Assembly: GCF_040954835.1 (NCBI RefSeq)
Contig: NC_090711.1
Location: 13,201,001-13,265,000 of the forward strand
Direction: 5' to 3'
Source: Lepisosteus oculatus
Taxonomy: Eukaryota; Chordata; Actinopteri; Semionotiformes; Lepisosteidae
DNA: 64,000 bases
Every line of letters begins with the position of its first letter. The stretch's first letter is position 1. A program made the translations under genes and the position numbers. The notes under the pieces are model-generated. The model saw only the letters and a program-made list of their open reading frames with translations, did no database searches and was not told the origin of the DNA. Positions 1 to 11,881 of the stretch are shown here, in pieces.

Positions 1-929
1 AGCTGGAACTGGAGGACTGGAAACTGGAAAAAACCATGAGTAGTTCCTGAAAGACCTGGAACAGAGCACAGACATACACTTGTGTTAATGACTCAATGGC
101 TGGGCCCTGAGGAATGGGCCACTAGGGGTTTAATTATTGTGTGAGGTTCCCTAATGAGGCTGATAAGTCCGGCCTGATCTCGTTAGGGATGGCCTTGACG
201 AGCTCCTTCCACGTGTGGAATGCGTCGTGGAATTTGATGGAGTTGATGCAGGAGCATGGGAGGTCGTCGGGGCATCACAATGTGCAACACCTTTTTTCTT
301 TTGTTTTCTGATACAGAAGTTTGGAATTATTTCAGCATATAGATGTCCCTGATGAGAATTTGGGTTTCCTATCACCAGGGTTAAATGCTACCATTTCTGC
401 CCTGTGCTGCTCATGAGAGATTGCCACAAAGAATTAAGCTTGCTCTGACAGAAAGAGTCAGCAAAGTGGAAGTAAAAACATGAGCAAGCACACACACAAT
501 GATTCCTTGTTCTTGGACTGTCTACAAGGCTTAAATAAACAGCTCAGACAGGCATTCATAAGTATCATGAGCACCAATTCGACACACCCACTGTTTACAA
601 TAATCTCCCCAGGCCGTTTACACAAACTGGTACAAACTGTAAAACTCTTTTATGAGTGAAAGATGGTTTTAACTACATTTACTTAACTACATGCTTTAAC
701 TGTATTTGAAACCCAATTTCTGTTTATTTCTGTGAGTGAAATTAATGCAGTTTAGCAGAATATACTAGTCCCATTTCATGCCCCATTAGCCTGTAGCTTC
801 TCAAATTCTTAAGCATATCATTAGATTTAGGTAAAAACACATCAAGGCGTAGAATCCATAATTGCCCCCACATAAAGCCATCCCACTGTGTCCCTGCGCA
901 CACACCAGTTCTCTCTTCATTGTAGGTGC
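1..929. other. Left edge, no recognised gene
   Basis: AT-rich DNA. On the minus strand a short open frame near 150-290 includes FHDAFHTWKELVKAIPNEIR, which looks protein-like but has no recognised family, start or splice partner. Confidence 0.4.
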
Positions 930-1372
930 TCAGCACCTCAGCTGTATGATTGAGCTGTCACACAACTGCTTTCGTGTTGGGCATCTGCACGGTCTCCCTC
1001 TCGAGTAGGTCAGAGACAAGATGTCCCTCAGGGTCCCTGCACAAGAGCTTGAGGGGATCTGCCACATACTCAGGGAAGGTGTGGTCTGCTGTCCTCGGGT
1101 CATGGAGCTCTGCGGCACAGAGAGTAGGTAAAGGCATGGAGTACTTTAATCATCCGTCTACAAAGGAGCTTTGGAGGGTCACAAAACACTGCCGGGTACT
1201 CTCCACCTGTTCCGCAGTCTCTGTTTGTGTCAGATATCTTGAGTGGACATGCTGACCTGATGCAGGGTGTGGTGAAGCAGCAAGAAGTGGTGGTGTCCAT
1301 CAAGGGCACAGTGTGTTCTGACCCCCCCCCCCCCTCCGTTAACACGTCTGGTGTTGTTGTCGTGGAGACCAC
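930..1372 (-). pseudogene. Possible decayed exon-like segments, unidentified
   Basis: On the minus strand a stretch (about 960-1110) preceded by an acceptor-like CTGTGCCGCAG reads ELHDPRTADHTFPEYVADPL and on to ERETVQMPNTKAVV before an in-frame TGA. A second stretch (about 1260-1330) reads CALDGHHHFLLLHHTLHQ and ends at a donor-like CAG|GTCAGC. A G-run at 1321-1335 breaks its upstream frame. The composition looks protein-like but no family is recognised. It could be a remnant exon pair or chance. Confidence 0.25.
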
Positions 1373-1514
1373 AGGCTGTACAAGGAATGTGTTATTCCGG
1401 TTGTACTGAGATCACCCTACTGCTATCAGGATGGACCCCACCTAACTAGGCAAATGAGGGGCCACGAGCACCTCACCTGTCTCCACACTATGTGGAAAAT
1501 ACCGCCCCTCCCCC

Positions 1515-1825
1515 CAGTGCCGGATTTTTTAGGGCCAGCGAAGGAGGGAAACACTAGTGACTAACTAAAAACTAGCTGAAACAACGCGCTTGCGATCGAC
1601 TCTAGGTGCTCCAAATCAATAATCATACTCTATCTAGGCTGTTCTAGAAACTATAAGTATCGAAGTGATGGTCACTTGATGCACTTTATCACTCACGTGG
1701 TTTAGCATTAGAATAGTTTAAAGTGCATCGTGTCAATCGACGTCATTCAATTGGCGTTTATCCCTCTTTTTGCACATTTCAGAGTGAAAGTGCCTAGGAC
1801 CTACGATCACCAAAATCCGGCTCTG
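1515..1825. mobile_element. hAT-like MITE
   Basis: The ends are inverted: CAGTGCCGGATTTT on the left and AAAATCCGGCTCTG on the right match over 13 of 14 positions, and CAG-GCCGG is the hAT terminal style. The 311-bp interior has no ORF. The flanking 8-mers are both C-rich but not identical, so the target-site duplication is unconfirmed. Confidence 0.65.
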
Positions 1826-2412
1826 CCCCCTGCCCCGTGTGGCTTATGTCCTGCACTACAGCCTGTGTCATATGCAGGACACAGCTGAGGAGGCCGTCTG
1901 TTACATACAGTATATTCCTCAGCAGTCACACTCATGCTGGACGTTCATAGTAGTTACAATGTCCTGAAACCAGTGGGTTGCATATTGGGATTCATTTGGT
2001 CTACGCAGGAGAATTGTTACTGGCCCTCATAAAGGTGAGTATTTGCACCTTGCATCCTTTGAATCTTCTAAAGCGATGCCAACTGGACATACTGTGCTGA
2101 TTTTAGGCACAGTATTGGAGAGGAGGCAGACAAGCCACAACAGTCAGTGCTATTTCTAACTCTAATATACAGTAACTAGGGTGAACATAGTGGAAATTAT
2201 CTATAAAATTATCTATAGGCAGTAAAACCTACAGTATAAAATTCAATAGGATAGCTGTTGGCACCTGGTGACCCCCCCCCCCCCCACAGTGAGGCTCATG
2301 TGGTTGTGTTGAATTTCCTCTTTTATAGTTCCCTCTACTAATCTGATCAAAACTGTTTGCCTAATTTCTCTAAGAAGACATTTTTGAAAAGAAGAAATAT
2401 TTCTGGTGAATC

Positions 2413-2868
2413 TGTCACGGTCGTAGTCCCTCTTTTAGAGGGCGCTCCTACCTTTTCCTGTATTGTTCCTAGTTCAGTAGTTTCACCTGTGTCTCATCCC
2501 CTTAGTCTTATTTAAGCCCGGCGTCTCCGCAGTTCCGGGCTCAGCTTTGGACGATGGACGCCCGAAAGCCCACCTATCCCCAGGCTCAGGAGCAGCCCGA
2601 GGGCACAGGCTTCATCACGGCGTCCTGACCTCTGAGTCCGGGGCTCGGCGCGCCTGGTCCCGTCATGGTTTTTACCTTCTATGTTCCCAGTTTCCCCTTT
2701 CCTGTTTTTAACTGTTTTAATCTCGGATGGACCTCCCGGCATTGGACATTGGACTGCGCTCTAACTACCCCTGTGGACTGTATTGGATTTGTTGCTACCC
2801 CTGTCTGTCGACCATACCTAACCTTGCTGTGTCTTGCCTGATGTGCTTCTCCAGACACTTCCATGACA
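2413..2868 (+). mobile_element. Solo LTR 1 (TGTCACGG...CCATGACA), 456 bp
   Basis: It begins TGTCACGG and ends CCATGACA, flanked by the exact 5-bp duplication GAATC (2408-2412 and 2869-2873). A TATA-like TTATTTAAG at about 2509-2517 fits an LTR promoter. Internal blocks such as GATGGACGCCCG and AGGCTTCATCACGGC recur in the LTR at 11342. No gag/pol flanks it, so it is a solo LTR of Ty3/gypsy style (inferred). Confidence 0.82.
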
Positions 2869-2873
2869 GAATC

Positions 2874-5337
2874 TCCCTCTGATTTATAGAAGGTTTCATA
2901 GAAATCCTTAAAAGCCAGGTTTATATTTTAAGGCTGCTGTATAAGATTTTTATTTGGCAGCTTGATAGCATTCATGACTACTTTCTTCCTCCTTTCTTAT
3001 CTGCCAAGCAAAATGTCTTCCTACCGGTAAAACACTGGCCTTTTAATGCAGAAAATTGCTCATTTTTACGTAGTACGTAGTACGTAGCTCTAAAGATGTG
3101 TTGAATCTTCAAATGTTCTTTTCATTGTTGTTTGAATTGACCTTTTTTGAGACTCATATTTAAATATCAAAAGTGGCCACACAGGTTCATTTATTTAGAG
3201 TGGTAAGAGGTAAAGAAAAAGAGAGTTCGTAAGTAAGAATTAACTGTAAAAATTATTGGGGGAAATTAGTGGGGAGCCTCTCAGTGCTTCGGCATTCCTG
3301 GAAGTCTTTCTGCGATATTTTCTGGAAAGGTGACTCCCAGGAAGTAGGAGCACTGTCAGATTCCTGTGAGGCAAAATGCTCAGGAAGATGTGGGCGAAAT
3401 AACACACATGCAGCAGTATTGGACTGATTTCAGTTGCTTTTCCTGTGATAAGAATCAGCTTCCTAATGATAAGTAACTTCATCATAGAAGCAGGGATTGG
3501 GCTATGTGTGTCAAAAGGTTAGACGCAAGTATTTCTTGAACTCTGTCGGCATTTAATGGTTATCAAAGTGCTTTGCTTACTTTTTTCTTGGAATACGGGG
3601 TATACAGGAAAACGTTGAGCCGGGAGAGTCCCATTCCTGTTTCAAACCAACTAAAATCTCTTTAAATTGATCAACCCAAAAGCACCCTTCCCAACAGAGA
3701 TGAAGTACCAATAGTCCCAATCCATAACAGATGACAGTGAACCAAAGGCTATCTAGTCTCAGAACAATACATCACTGTCTCAGGCCAGTGGCACTAGTTA
3801 ATGATATAATTAAACAAAGAGTGATTCAGGAAGGTTAAAATTCAGTGCACATCATAGGAGTATATGTTATGTTTCAACTCTCATGCTTAAGTACAAAATT
3901 CAAATTTTTGCTAAGAAACCGGGAGTTGAATATAGATTTCTCGCTAGTGAATGACATGCATACAGAACTCTCTCTCTTCCTCAATCGCATTTCCACTCTT
4001 CTCAGAGATGGCCAATCTCAGAGCACATTGTGTATTGTGGGGAAAGAAACATGCAAAGTGTTTTACCTTTCCTCCCTCTCTTATCACCAAACACCACATC
4101 CTCTAACTTGTTTCATATTCCTGTTTACAAAATGACCATAAGTTGATATATGAGGTTCAAGGAAATCCATTGTGTAAACTAACAGTATTTAGTGACCTTT
4201 ACAAGACAACCTGCCAAAAACGTACGCTAGACCAAAAAAAAAATAGTATATACACTTTTTATTTAACAATATTATTTTGTAGACAATTTATGTGGAAATA
4301 TTTTGTGCAACAAGAATGCTAAATAAAGCTCTAACATATTTTAATGTCCTCCAGTCCAAGGACTATCCTACTCTGATGTAAGATAGACAAAGGTTCTTGC
4401 TAATTTGGGAATAAAGACAAGGAACAATCAGTACAATAATTCAAATTTCATATATAATGTAAGACAGTGTTAAGACTAAGTTCTCTAAAATGAAGAAGTG
4501 AGTAATACCTCCAAATTACTGTCTCACTTACAGCTGGATATCACCTCAATATTGTGACCTGAATAAAACTTCCCTTGAGCCTCAAATGCAATTATTCAAT
4601 GCTTTCGATTCCTACAATTTCAGAAATTTCAGAAAGCTGTATATGGGAGATATTAACTGGCAACCTACTGAAAGTAAAAAGGTGTGAGCCTGGTTATGAC
4701 TGTATATAGACATGGACCCACGTGATCCACTACAAGTTCACTACATAGTGAATCAGGTAGAAAAGTAAAAATTTTCTTCATCAAGTGAATTAAGAAGTGT
4801 CTTCAGGAAGACCAGATTAATAAACTCACAGTAGTGTTTATCCAGGAGACTGGATTTAACAGCCTTGGCTTAAACATTTTCTGTAGTTCTCTTTAAGACT
4901 CACAATGTAGCCAGCTATAGAAGGCTGAATTTAAATACAAGTTAGAAACATCCTTAAATCTCCGCAGTATACAAATCTTAAAAATATGATTATGTTCCAA
5001 TTAAATAGTTTTCTTCTCATTTTAAGAAAGTTTTTCTGAAGCTATTCAGTGGTTTCCAGATGTTATCATTTAGAGGAAATGCATGAATACCTAAAGACAA
5101 AACAAGGTATACAGAATCTACCAGGTTACACTTGGCGTTGAGCTTGTCTACAACAGATAGTGATCTCACCCCCTTGGGCTCTGCATGGTGTTGGAGTCTG
5201 ATCAACAAGACCGCACAGGTGTAAGGGAATTTGTTGCCGCCCGGGGGAGTAAAGTCATGTGGATCAGATCCTGGAGGTTCCTGTGCATCAGTAAAGCAGA
5301 TATGTATTTGTCATGTGTAGGTCAAGGCTCTTTTCTA
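2874..5337. other. Unrecognised non-coding DNA
   Basis: No supported gene. A short triplication of TACGTAG-type sequence is at about 3068-3088. A faint 5S-SINE-like scrap (GGTGTGAGCCTGGTTA) is near 4681. Confidence 0.5.
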
Positions 5338-6268
5338 ACCCCTTCATCAAGTCCAGGATTGTGGAGGAGCTGGAGTCTATCCTGCCAAGCAACGGGCATA
5401 AGGAGGGATACACCCTGGGACAGGACACCAGTCCATCACAGGGTACACACAGTCACAAACACCCACATGCTCACACTTGTTGTCATGCCCCACACTGTAC
5501 CTCGGAAATGCCGTTCTATCCCTGTCACACCCCACACTCTCCCTCGCAAACGACGTTGCATTCCCAGGACCACTGCTTCACAATCTCATCCCTGATTGAA
5601 CACATCATATTCTCACATGCACCAGATTCCTCAAATTCTCACTCCCTAACCAATCATCCAATCACTCCCCTTTCCTTTCAGTATTTAAACTCCCCTCACA
5701 CACCTCTCCATGCTTACTATTGAGGAGCCTCTTGTAGTATTCTCCAGTGTGTGTTTCCAAGCCTTTTGACTGATCTCCTGTTATGAATCTTCTGCTTCTG
5801 CTTCTGCTTCTGCTTCTGCCTCTTGACCTTGCCTTCTGGATTTTGACTTTTGGACTGTTTTGGATATCTCTCATTGCTGGACCCTTAGCTTCCCTAATTG
5901 ACCTTGCCTTCTGGATTTTGACTTTTGGATTGTTTTCGGATATCTCTCGTTACCGGACCCTTTGCCTCCCTTATCGACCCAGCTTTCGGATTTCGTCTTT
6001 TGAATCGTCCCTTTGCTACTCCGCGTTCTGTGGGGTTCCGGTCACGCAAAGGATCCTCCAATTCTACCTATAGGTTTCATGACACTTGTTCTCCCAGAAG
6101 CCATTTAACCTTCCAGCATGCCTTTGGACTGTGGGAGGAAACCCCTGCAAACATGGGGAGAACACGCCAACACAGATAGCAGCCCAGGTCCAGGACTAGA
6201 CCCAGGGCTTAGCTCCAGCAGTGAAAGGCAGCAGTGCTTACCACTGCGACACTGTGCCTCCCAGGTTC
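5338..6268 (-). mobile_element. tRNA-derived SINE (type A), interrupted by a solo LTR
   Basis: The left part (5338-5480) holds the SINE body and tail, with GGACACCAGTCCATC and CAAGCAACGGGC. The right part (6090-6268) holds the head, with GGACTGTGGGAGGAAACC and, on the minus strand, the tRNA-like GGCACAGTGTCGCAGTGG. The two halves join when the LTR and one copy of CTTGT are removed. Confidence 0.8.
5481..6084 (+). mobile_element. Solo LTR 2 (TGTCATGC...TCATGACA), 604 bp, nested in a SINE
   Basis: Exact 5-bp flanking duplication CTTGT (5476-5480 and 6085-6089). A TATA-like AGTATTTAAAC occurs near 5680. The interior has a CTTCTG hexamer run (about 5789-5818) and an approximate duplication of the CTTGCCTTCTGG / TTTTGACTTTTGGA block at 5828 and 5904, which lengthen it relative to the other copies. 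Confidence 0.83.
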
Positions 6269-6499
6269 TTAACTGGCTGCCAAAAAAACTGGAATATTGT
6301 GAAGTGAAATTTAATAGAACCATTACGTGGAACGTCTGGCCCCAAAAATAAAGTTATGAAGAACTGCAGCCGAGGGGACTAAAACCCAAATAATTCCCAA
6401 TGGTGCCTTTTACTATCACAGCTGCTCAGCACTTCCATTAAATGTGAGAACATTTAAACAATTGATTTTGTTTTGTTTGTTTATTTTGCCAGTGTGAGA

Positions 6500-6990
6500 T
6501 TTTAAGATAAGATTTTATTGTCCCATGAGGGAATTGTTTTATGGACATCCTGTACATTTAAACAGAATACAAACAAAAAGAAAAACATTGCCAATTATTC
6601 TATTACAAAAAATATGAAAAATGTTGCACATCACTCTATTGCACATGTACAGTATCACACATAACAACATGTAACATTTATAACACATCACAAAACATAT
6701 TGCACTCAAGTGGGTTGTAAGAGTCAAAATTGTGTTTATCCTTGACATTTGTGTTGACAGCTTTAATGGATTGTGGAACAAAGGAATGTTTGTATCTGTT
6801 TGACTTACAGTTGGGAACCCTAAAACGTTTGCCAGAAGGAAGAAGTTGATATTCAGAGTTGAGGATGTAGGAAGGATCTTATATAATGTTTCCTGCCTGT
6901 TTGATTAGGGATTTTTCAAAGATTGTCTTTCACTCCCATGACCTTCAAAGCTGTCTGGATGAGATTGGGATTTTAAACGAATTGAAAGAT
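6500..6990 (-). mobile_element. LINE 3' end (Rex1/L2-like), truncated
   Basis: The minus strand encodes a typical non-LTR C-terminus with YQLLPSGKRFRVPNCKSNRY and KHSFVPQSIKAVN, with an interrupting stop upstream. It ends in a tail of the AATTCCCTCATGGGACAATA type at about 6507-6540. Decayed. Confidence 0.65.
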
Positions 6991-7359
6991 TACCAAACCA
7001 CACTGAAATAATATTGATAATGTTCTCGATTATAGAACAGTAAAAGTGTAGTGTTACTTCCTGTCGAACCCCAAACACTCAGTCTTCACAGGAAAGTCTT
7101 AGTCAGCGCTTCTGAACTTTGGAGCAAACGCTCTCAACATGAGTAGTCCAGCACAGGTTACTGTCTATGTGTACACCTTAGTACCTATATGAATCAACCT
7201 GAGTGATAAGTTCGTTGTGGATTACTACCTGTGAGTGATCACTAACTGCTCTGGGATCAAAAACTATTTCTCTTTTTTAGAAAAAAAACTTTTTATTTTC
7301 TTTTTTTAACATTCAGAATTAGGCTATTCTTGTCCACACCATTGCACAATGCTTTGGAT

Positions 7360-8430
7360 TTCTGATAGAGATAGATAGATAAGACTTTATTGATCCCGAA
7401 GGGGAATTGATGATATGTACAGTATACAGATGAGCTGCTACCTCTATGCATTAAGCCAAGAACAGCTGTATCATCTAAAAATTTGAAAATTAAGTTGCTT
7501 TGACTACTGCTTGTACATTTTTATAAAGTGTGAACAGAACTGGAGAGCTCGCACAGCCCTGAGGGGCACCTGTGCTAATAGAACATGATTCGGAAAGAGT
7601 TTTGTTGACCCTGATATACTGTGGTACCATCTTATAATGTTATGGCTAACGGACTTCAACTTGCTTATCAATAGATGGGGCTGCAGCGTATTAAATTAAG
7701 TCCACAAACAGCATCCGAGCATAGGCATTGGGGTCCTCTAGGTGCTTTAGAACAAGATGCATAATGCTTTTGATTGCATCATCGGTGCCCCGTGTTTCTA
7801 TGCAAACTGATATGGATCCAGTACAGTGTTCACTTCTGAGCACAGCATGGATACCATAATCCTTTTTAAAGCACTTCATAACAACAGACAACAGTGCTAC
7901 TGGCCTGTAGTCATTGTTATCTGAGGGACAGGGCTTTTTGGATATTGGCACGATTATTGCTTTTTTTCTCAAAGCGCTGGAAAAGAGTGAGAGTCAACAG
8001 ACTTCTGAAACATAGGACAACATCCTGGTGTTAATTCCTCTGCACAATTTTTTAAAAGAGAGGCAGTGATGCCATTGGGGCCTGTTGCCTTTTTCCCAGA
8101 TACGTTTTCTTTGAACACAGATTTTCTTTGATTCCATCCGCAAACACAAAAATAAAGCCAAAGGCTTATATGGGAGGCATCATCTGTGTCACACAAGTCA
8201 TGATATTGTTCCCCTGTCCTGCACTGTGTTAAACTGCTTTCTGAATGCCCTTGCTGGATGTTGCTGACACTAAATAACTGCTTATTTAGCATGTATACTT
8301 TGAGCCTGGGAATGTCTTCCCAGGAATAGTGCGGTATCAGAATATCTCGTTCTTTAAAGCAGCAAGAGTTCCAGAAAGTCACACGGATGACATCTATCAC
8401 TTGTTCTAAAGTCTGAGGTCAGGAGTGTGA
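7360..8430 (-). mobile_element. Rex1/Babar- or L2-like LINE with reverse transcriptase remnants
   Basis: Reading from 8400 down, the minus strand encodes KATGPNGITASLLKNCAEEL, then in another frame SKKPCPSDNNDYRPVALLSV, then LEDPNAYARMLFVD, then TGAPQGCASSPVLFTLY and KFLDDTAVLGLMH. These are RT palm motifs; the FADDT catalytic loop is altered to FLDDT. The 3' tail AATTCCCCTTCGGGATCAAT with ATCT repeats (7366-7410) is of the Rex1 type. Frameshifts and stops show it is dead. Confidence 0.82.
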
Positions 8431-8686
8431 TAGTGCAAGCCTTTGCTTTGGCCATGGCCTCCTCTGGGAGTGAAAATTGGACACGATTGGCTTAATTACT
8501 TGATTTGTGTCCTGTGTGACTGAGATGCCACTGGAAGAATATAGGACTAATTTGATTGGCCCAGTAGGTAACAATTGGTTGGTAGCATCGAGAAGGTGCT
8601 TCTCAAAAAATCGTGATTATTGAAACAATGATTCAGAAGAGAATGTAACTGATGTGTTACAATGGGTTAGTTGTATATTCTGGGAA

Positions 8687-9240
8687 GCCAGCAGCCATGT
8701 CACCCTGCAACTTACAATTGGCCAACCCACTAAAGCTAAGCAGGTGTGAGCCTGGTCAGTACCTGGATGGGAGACCTCCTGGGAAAAACTAAGGTTGCTG
8801 CTGGAAGAGGTGTTAGTGGGGCCAGCAGGGGGCGCTCACCCTGCGGTCCATGTGGGTCCTAATGCCCCAATATAGTGACGGGGACACTATACTGTAAAAC
8901 GAGCGCCATCTTTCGGATGAGACGTAAAACCGAGGACCTGCCTCTCTGTGGTCATTAAAAATCCCAGGGTGTTTCTCGAAAAAGAGTAGGGGTGTAACCC
9001 TGGTCTCCTGGCCAAGTTTCCCATGCCTCCTAATAATCCCCCTCTATGAATTGGCTACATTACTTTGTTCTCCTCCCCCCCCCTCCCCCCCCACTCCGAC
9101 GGCAGGCAGAGCGACGCGCCGGTTGGAGTATTTCTCAGTCGCATTTAATGGCAACCAAGATTTGGTTCAAACCACCAAATGGAGACGGGCGTGCCAACAA
9201 GCGGACCCTGCTGATGCGGGATTAACGCTAGGGTGAGAGA
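8687..9240 (+). mobile_element. 5S rRNA-derived SINE with alternative 3' half, 17-bp TSD
   Basis: The head contains the 5S internal promoter: AGCTAAGCAGGTGTGAGCC and GTACCTGGATGGGAGACC. The body (CTTTCGGATGAGACG, GTGGTCATTAAAAATCCC) is as in the other copies. After about 9068 it becomes a C-rich and unrelated tail, in place of the usual tail ending in TATTATT. The exact 17-bp GTTGTATATTCTGGGAA flanks it at 8670-8686 and 9241-9257. Confidence 0.88.
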
Positions 9241-9257
9241 GTTGTATATTCTGGGAA

Positions 9258-11336
9258 TTAGCTCTGAAGATTGATCTTCATTTTATGTCACGCAATAAGA
9301 GAATTCATATTGGGAATTAAACCAATGTTGTTCAGTGTAGTTTAGGTGGACTCTGGGTGTAAAAGGGGCTAAGCCAGTTAATATGCAACAAGAAGGACTG
9401 ATAGGAGAAATGAAATCTTAATAGTTAAATGAATCTTAAGGTTAAAAGGGAAGCCTGGCTGTAAAGGGCTAACCCCATCCAACTTCTTAAGAATTTAACA
9501 TGTTTAGGAGCCAAAAGCAGGCATATTAAACTATGTACAGTTGATAAATTAATCCATTTGACCCTGTAAACAACTAGATCAATTAACTTAATTGATTAAG
9601 AACTCAGTTGAAATGAAAACCGTTTTAGTTGAGAAACACAGGTCTATGTATGTAGGTGTATGTGTACAGTAGCTCTCTGATTTTAATCCATGCGTGTTAA
9701 TTATCAGTAGTTCTAGACACCACAGGGTTGCAAATTGTTTTTTACAAATTGTTTCACTTTACCAGCCTTGTGAACAGTGCCAGTATAGACTGCACGTGTT
9801 TCAGCAAAAGCAGAGACTAATTTTCACAAGTTATTTGGCAGGCACAGCCAGTGATATATTTGTGTGTCACATACCAGCATATTCTTCACCTTCATGTCAT
9901 TTCTGAACAGCCCAGACTTTTAACACACACCTTCCACAAATACGAAAATGCATTCAGCCTTGAGATGCTGTTCAGTATCTTCAAATGCTGCTCATTTAAA
10001 AGCTAAGGCTGTACTAAAAGGCTGTAAAAGAGACAGAACGGTTTTCAAAACTTTATTACACTGGAATTCACTACAAATAAGTGAAAGTATATACTACATT
10101 CTTTTTAGTTTTTAATGAATTAGATGACGAAAACAACAAATTAATCAAATTATTAACAAAACCTAACTAGCGTATGTATCCAGAAATGGAAAAAAATTCC
10201 CCAAAAGTATGGGATTTACCTAAAAAACCTGCAAACTGTTTGCTATGATTATTCTACTAGACGTCGGGATCTTCCAGGACCCGATATCAAAACCAAAAGA
10301 ATAAAGGCAATGCAAACAATATATTACACCTACATATGATGACTAAAGGGGAAAGAACAGAACACAAATGGGAGTTTTGACAGTTTGACAGAAAATTACA
10401 ATAGTTCATGATATAAACATCTAAAATGTTAGGGCCAATGGTTGCACAAAGTGCTGTTCGGTTGGGGTTGTCTGGAAATACTGTACATTCATTATACCCA
10501 TTTTCCTCCAACCTTTGACAGTTTCTTTTTCAACCAAGCCTTCAAAACTAAATGATACATATTATGGAATACTACGTTCATTTAACCTAAAATAGTTCTA
10601 CAGTGAGTCAGTCTGACAGTATATCAGTTCACAGGGTGTCTACCTTTGCACTGCTGCTCTTTAGAAGTCCAGGCTGGTTCTGTTTTACACACACAAGTAT
10701 TACATGTTGATCTGAGCCTCCTCAGTTGTAGACATTAACATCAGGGAATGAGGCTGTTGGAAATCTCGGCCATGCTGGAGATTCATGGGAGTTTTCCATA
10801 CAGGAAGCCAGGCTGACAACGGTGACAATGTGCTTTCTTCACACACATCTCCTGTGACCTTCCATTGTCAAGGCAGAGAAAGTTCAGCCCCATGAGCCAC
10901 CACACTTCTTCCTTATATTAGGGTGAAGAGGCAAGTTTTGTTCTTAGAAACGTACTTCGGTAATCCTTCCAGAGGGGTAAGAATCATTCAGGGTCACAAA
11001 CAGTGATCCGTCGGCCTGAACAAGATGTGAAAAAATGCACTCTGTCCTTGTGGTGAGACATTAAGCAGGGGTCTTGATGTGAGCGATCCTGCAGCAAGGG
11101 CTATAATTTATTCCTGTAATTATTTGGGTGATACCTTTATCCAAGGCAACCTCAATTGAAAGCAGTTGTTGAGCTGGAAATGTGAACAGCGTGCCAAAGG
11201 AAAAGCAACCAGGAGTGTGGAATTATATACACAGAAAGTTCTAAAAAACAATCCGCGTTACAGCATTGCAGGTGCAGGATTTATGATTCCAGTCTGAGCA
11301 TGTGGGTCTTGAGCAAGGCTGTGAGAAATCTGATGT
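9258..11336. other. Unrecognised non-coding DNA
   Basis: No exon, RNA gene or clear repeat was recognised between the 5S-SINE and solo LTR 3. Confidence 0.5.
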
Positions 11337-11341
11337 GTGTC

Positions 11342-11876
11342 TGTCACAATCATCATCCCTCCTCTTAAAGGCACTCCGGCCCTTTCGTATTTTAGTTGAT
11401 CACGTGCACCTGCCTCCTGTTTTGTCTCCTTATTTAGGTCTGGTGCTCCCACTATTCCTGGCTCAGCATTGGGAGATGGACGCCCGGAAGCCTGCCTACC
11501 AGCGGGTCCTGGAGAGACCCGACACCATAGGCTTCATCACGGCACCCAGACCGTCTGAGTCAGGGGCTCGGAGTGCCTGGCCTCGTCACCCTGGTTTTAT
11601 TCCCTGTCCCTGTTCTGGATCCCGTTCCGGATTTTAACCTTGTTTGTCTTATCTTGGATCGATCCCCCGGTTTTGGACTTTGGACTGTCTGGATCTGTTT
11701 GCCCTTGCCACGCCCCCTGAGCACCGGATCACCATTGTCACACACCCCTGTCTCTCAACCCGCCCTGATCCTCTACATCTCTTCCCTGTTGTCCTTCTCC
11801 ACTTACTTCCAGATTATACCGTCTGCATTGGGTCTTAAACTACATTTCATGGGAGCCTGGACCGGCCCCCGTTACT
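11342..11876 (+). mobile_element. Solo LTR 3 (TGTCACAA...CCGTTACT), 535 bp
   Basis: Flanked by the exact 5-bp duplication GTGTC (11337-11341 and 11877-11881). It shares GATGGACGCCCG, AGGCTTCATCACGGC and TGAGTC-GGGGCTCGG blocks with the LTR at 2413. The 3' terminus reads TTACT where TGACA is expected, so it has mutated since insertion. Confidence 0.8.
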
Positions 11877-11881
11877 GTGTC

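Noticed and set aside
1321-1335. Poly-C run as a regulatory motif
   Set aside because: Similar C runs occur near 2272, 9071 and 12102, so this looks like ordinary low-complexity sequence.
8687-8790. 5S rRNA gene
   Set aside because: Only the internal promoter half resembles 5S rRNA. It is joined to a SINE body present in several copies, so it is a retroposon.
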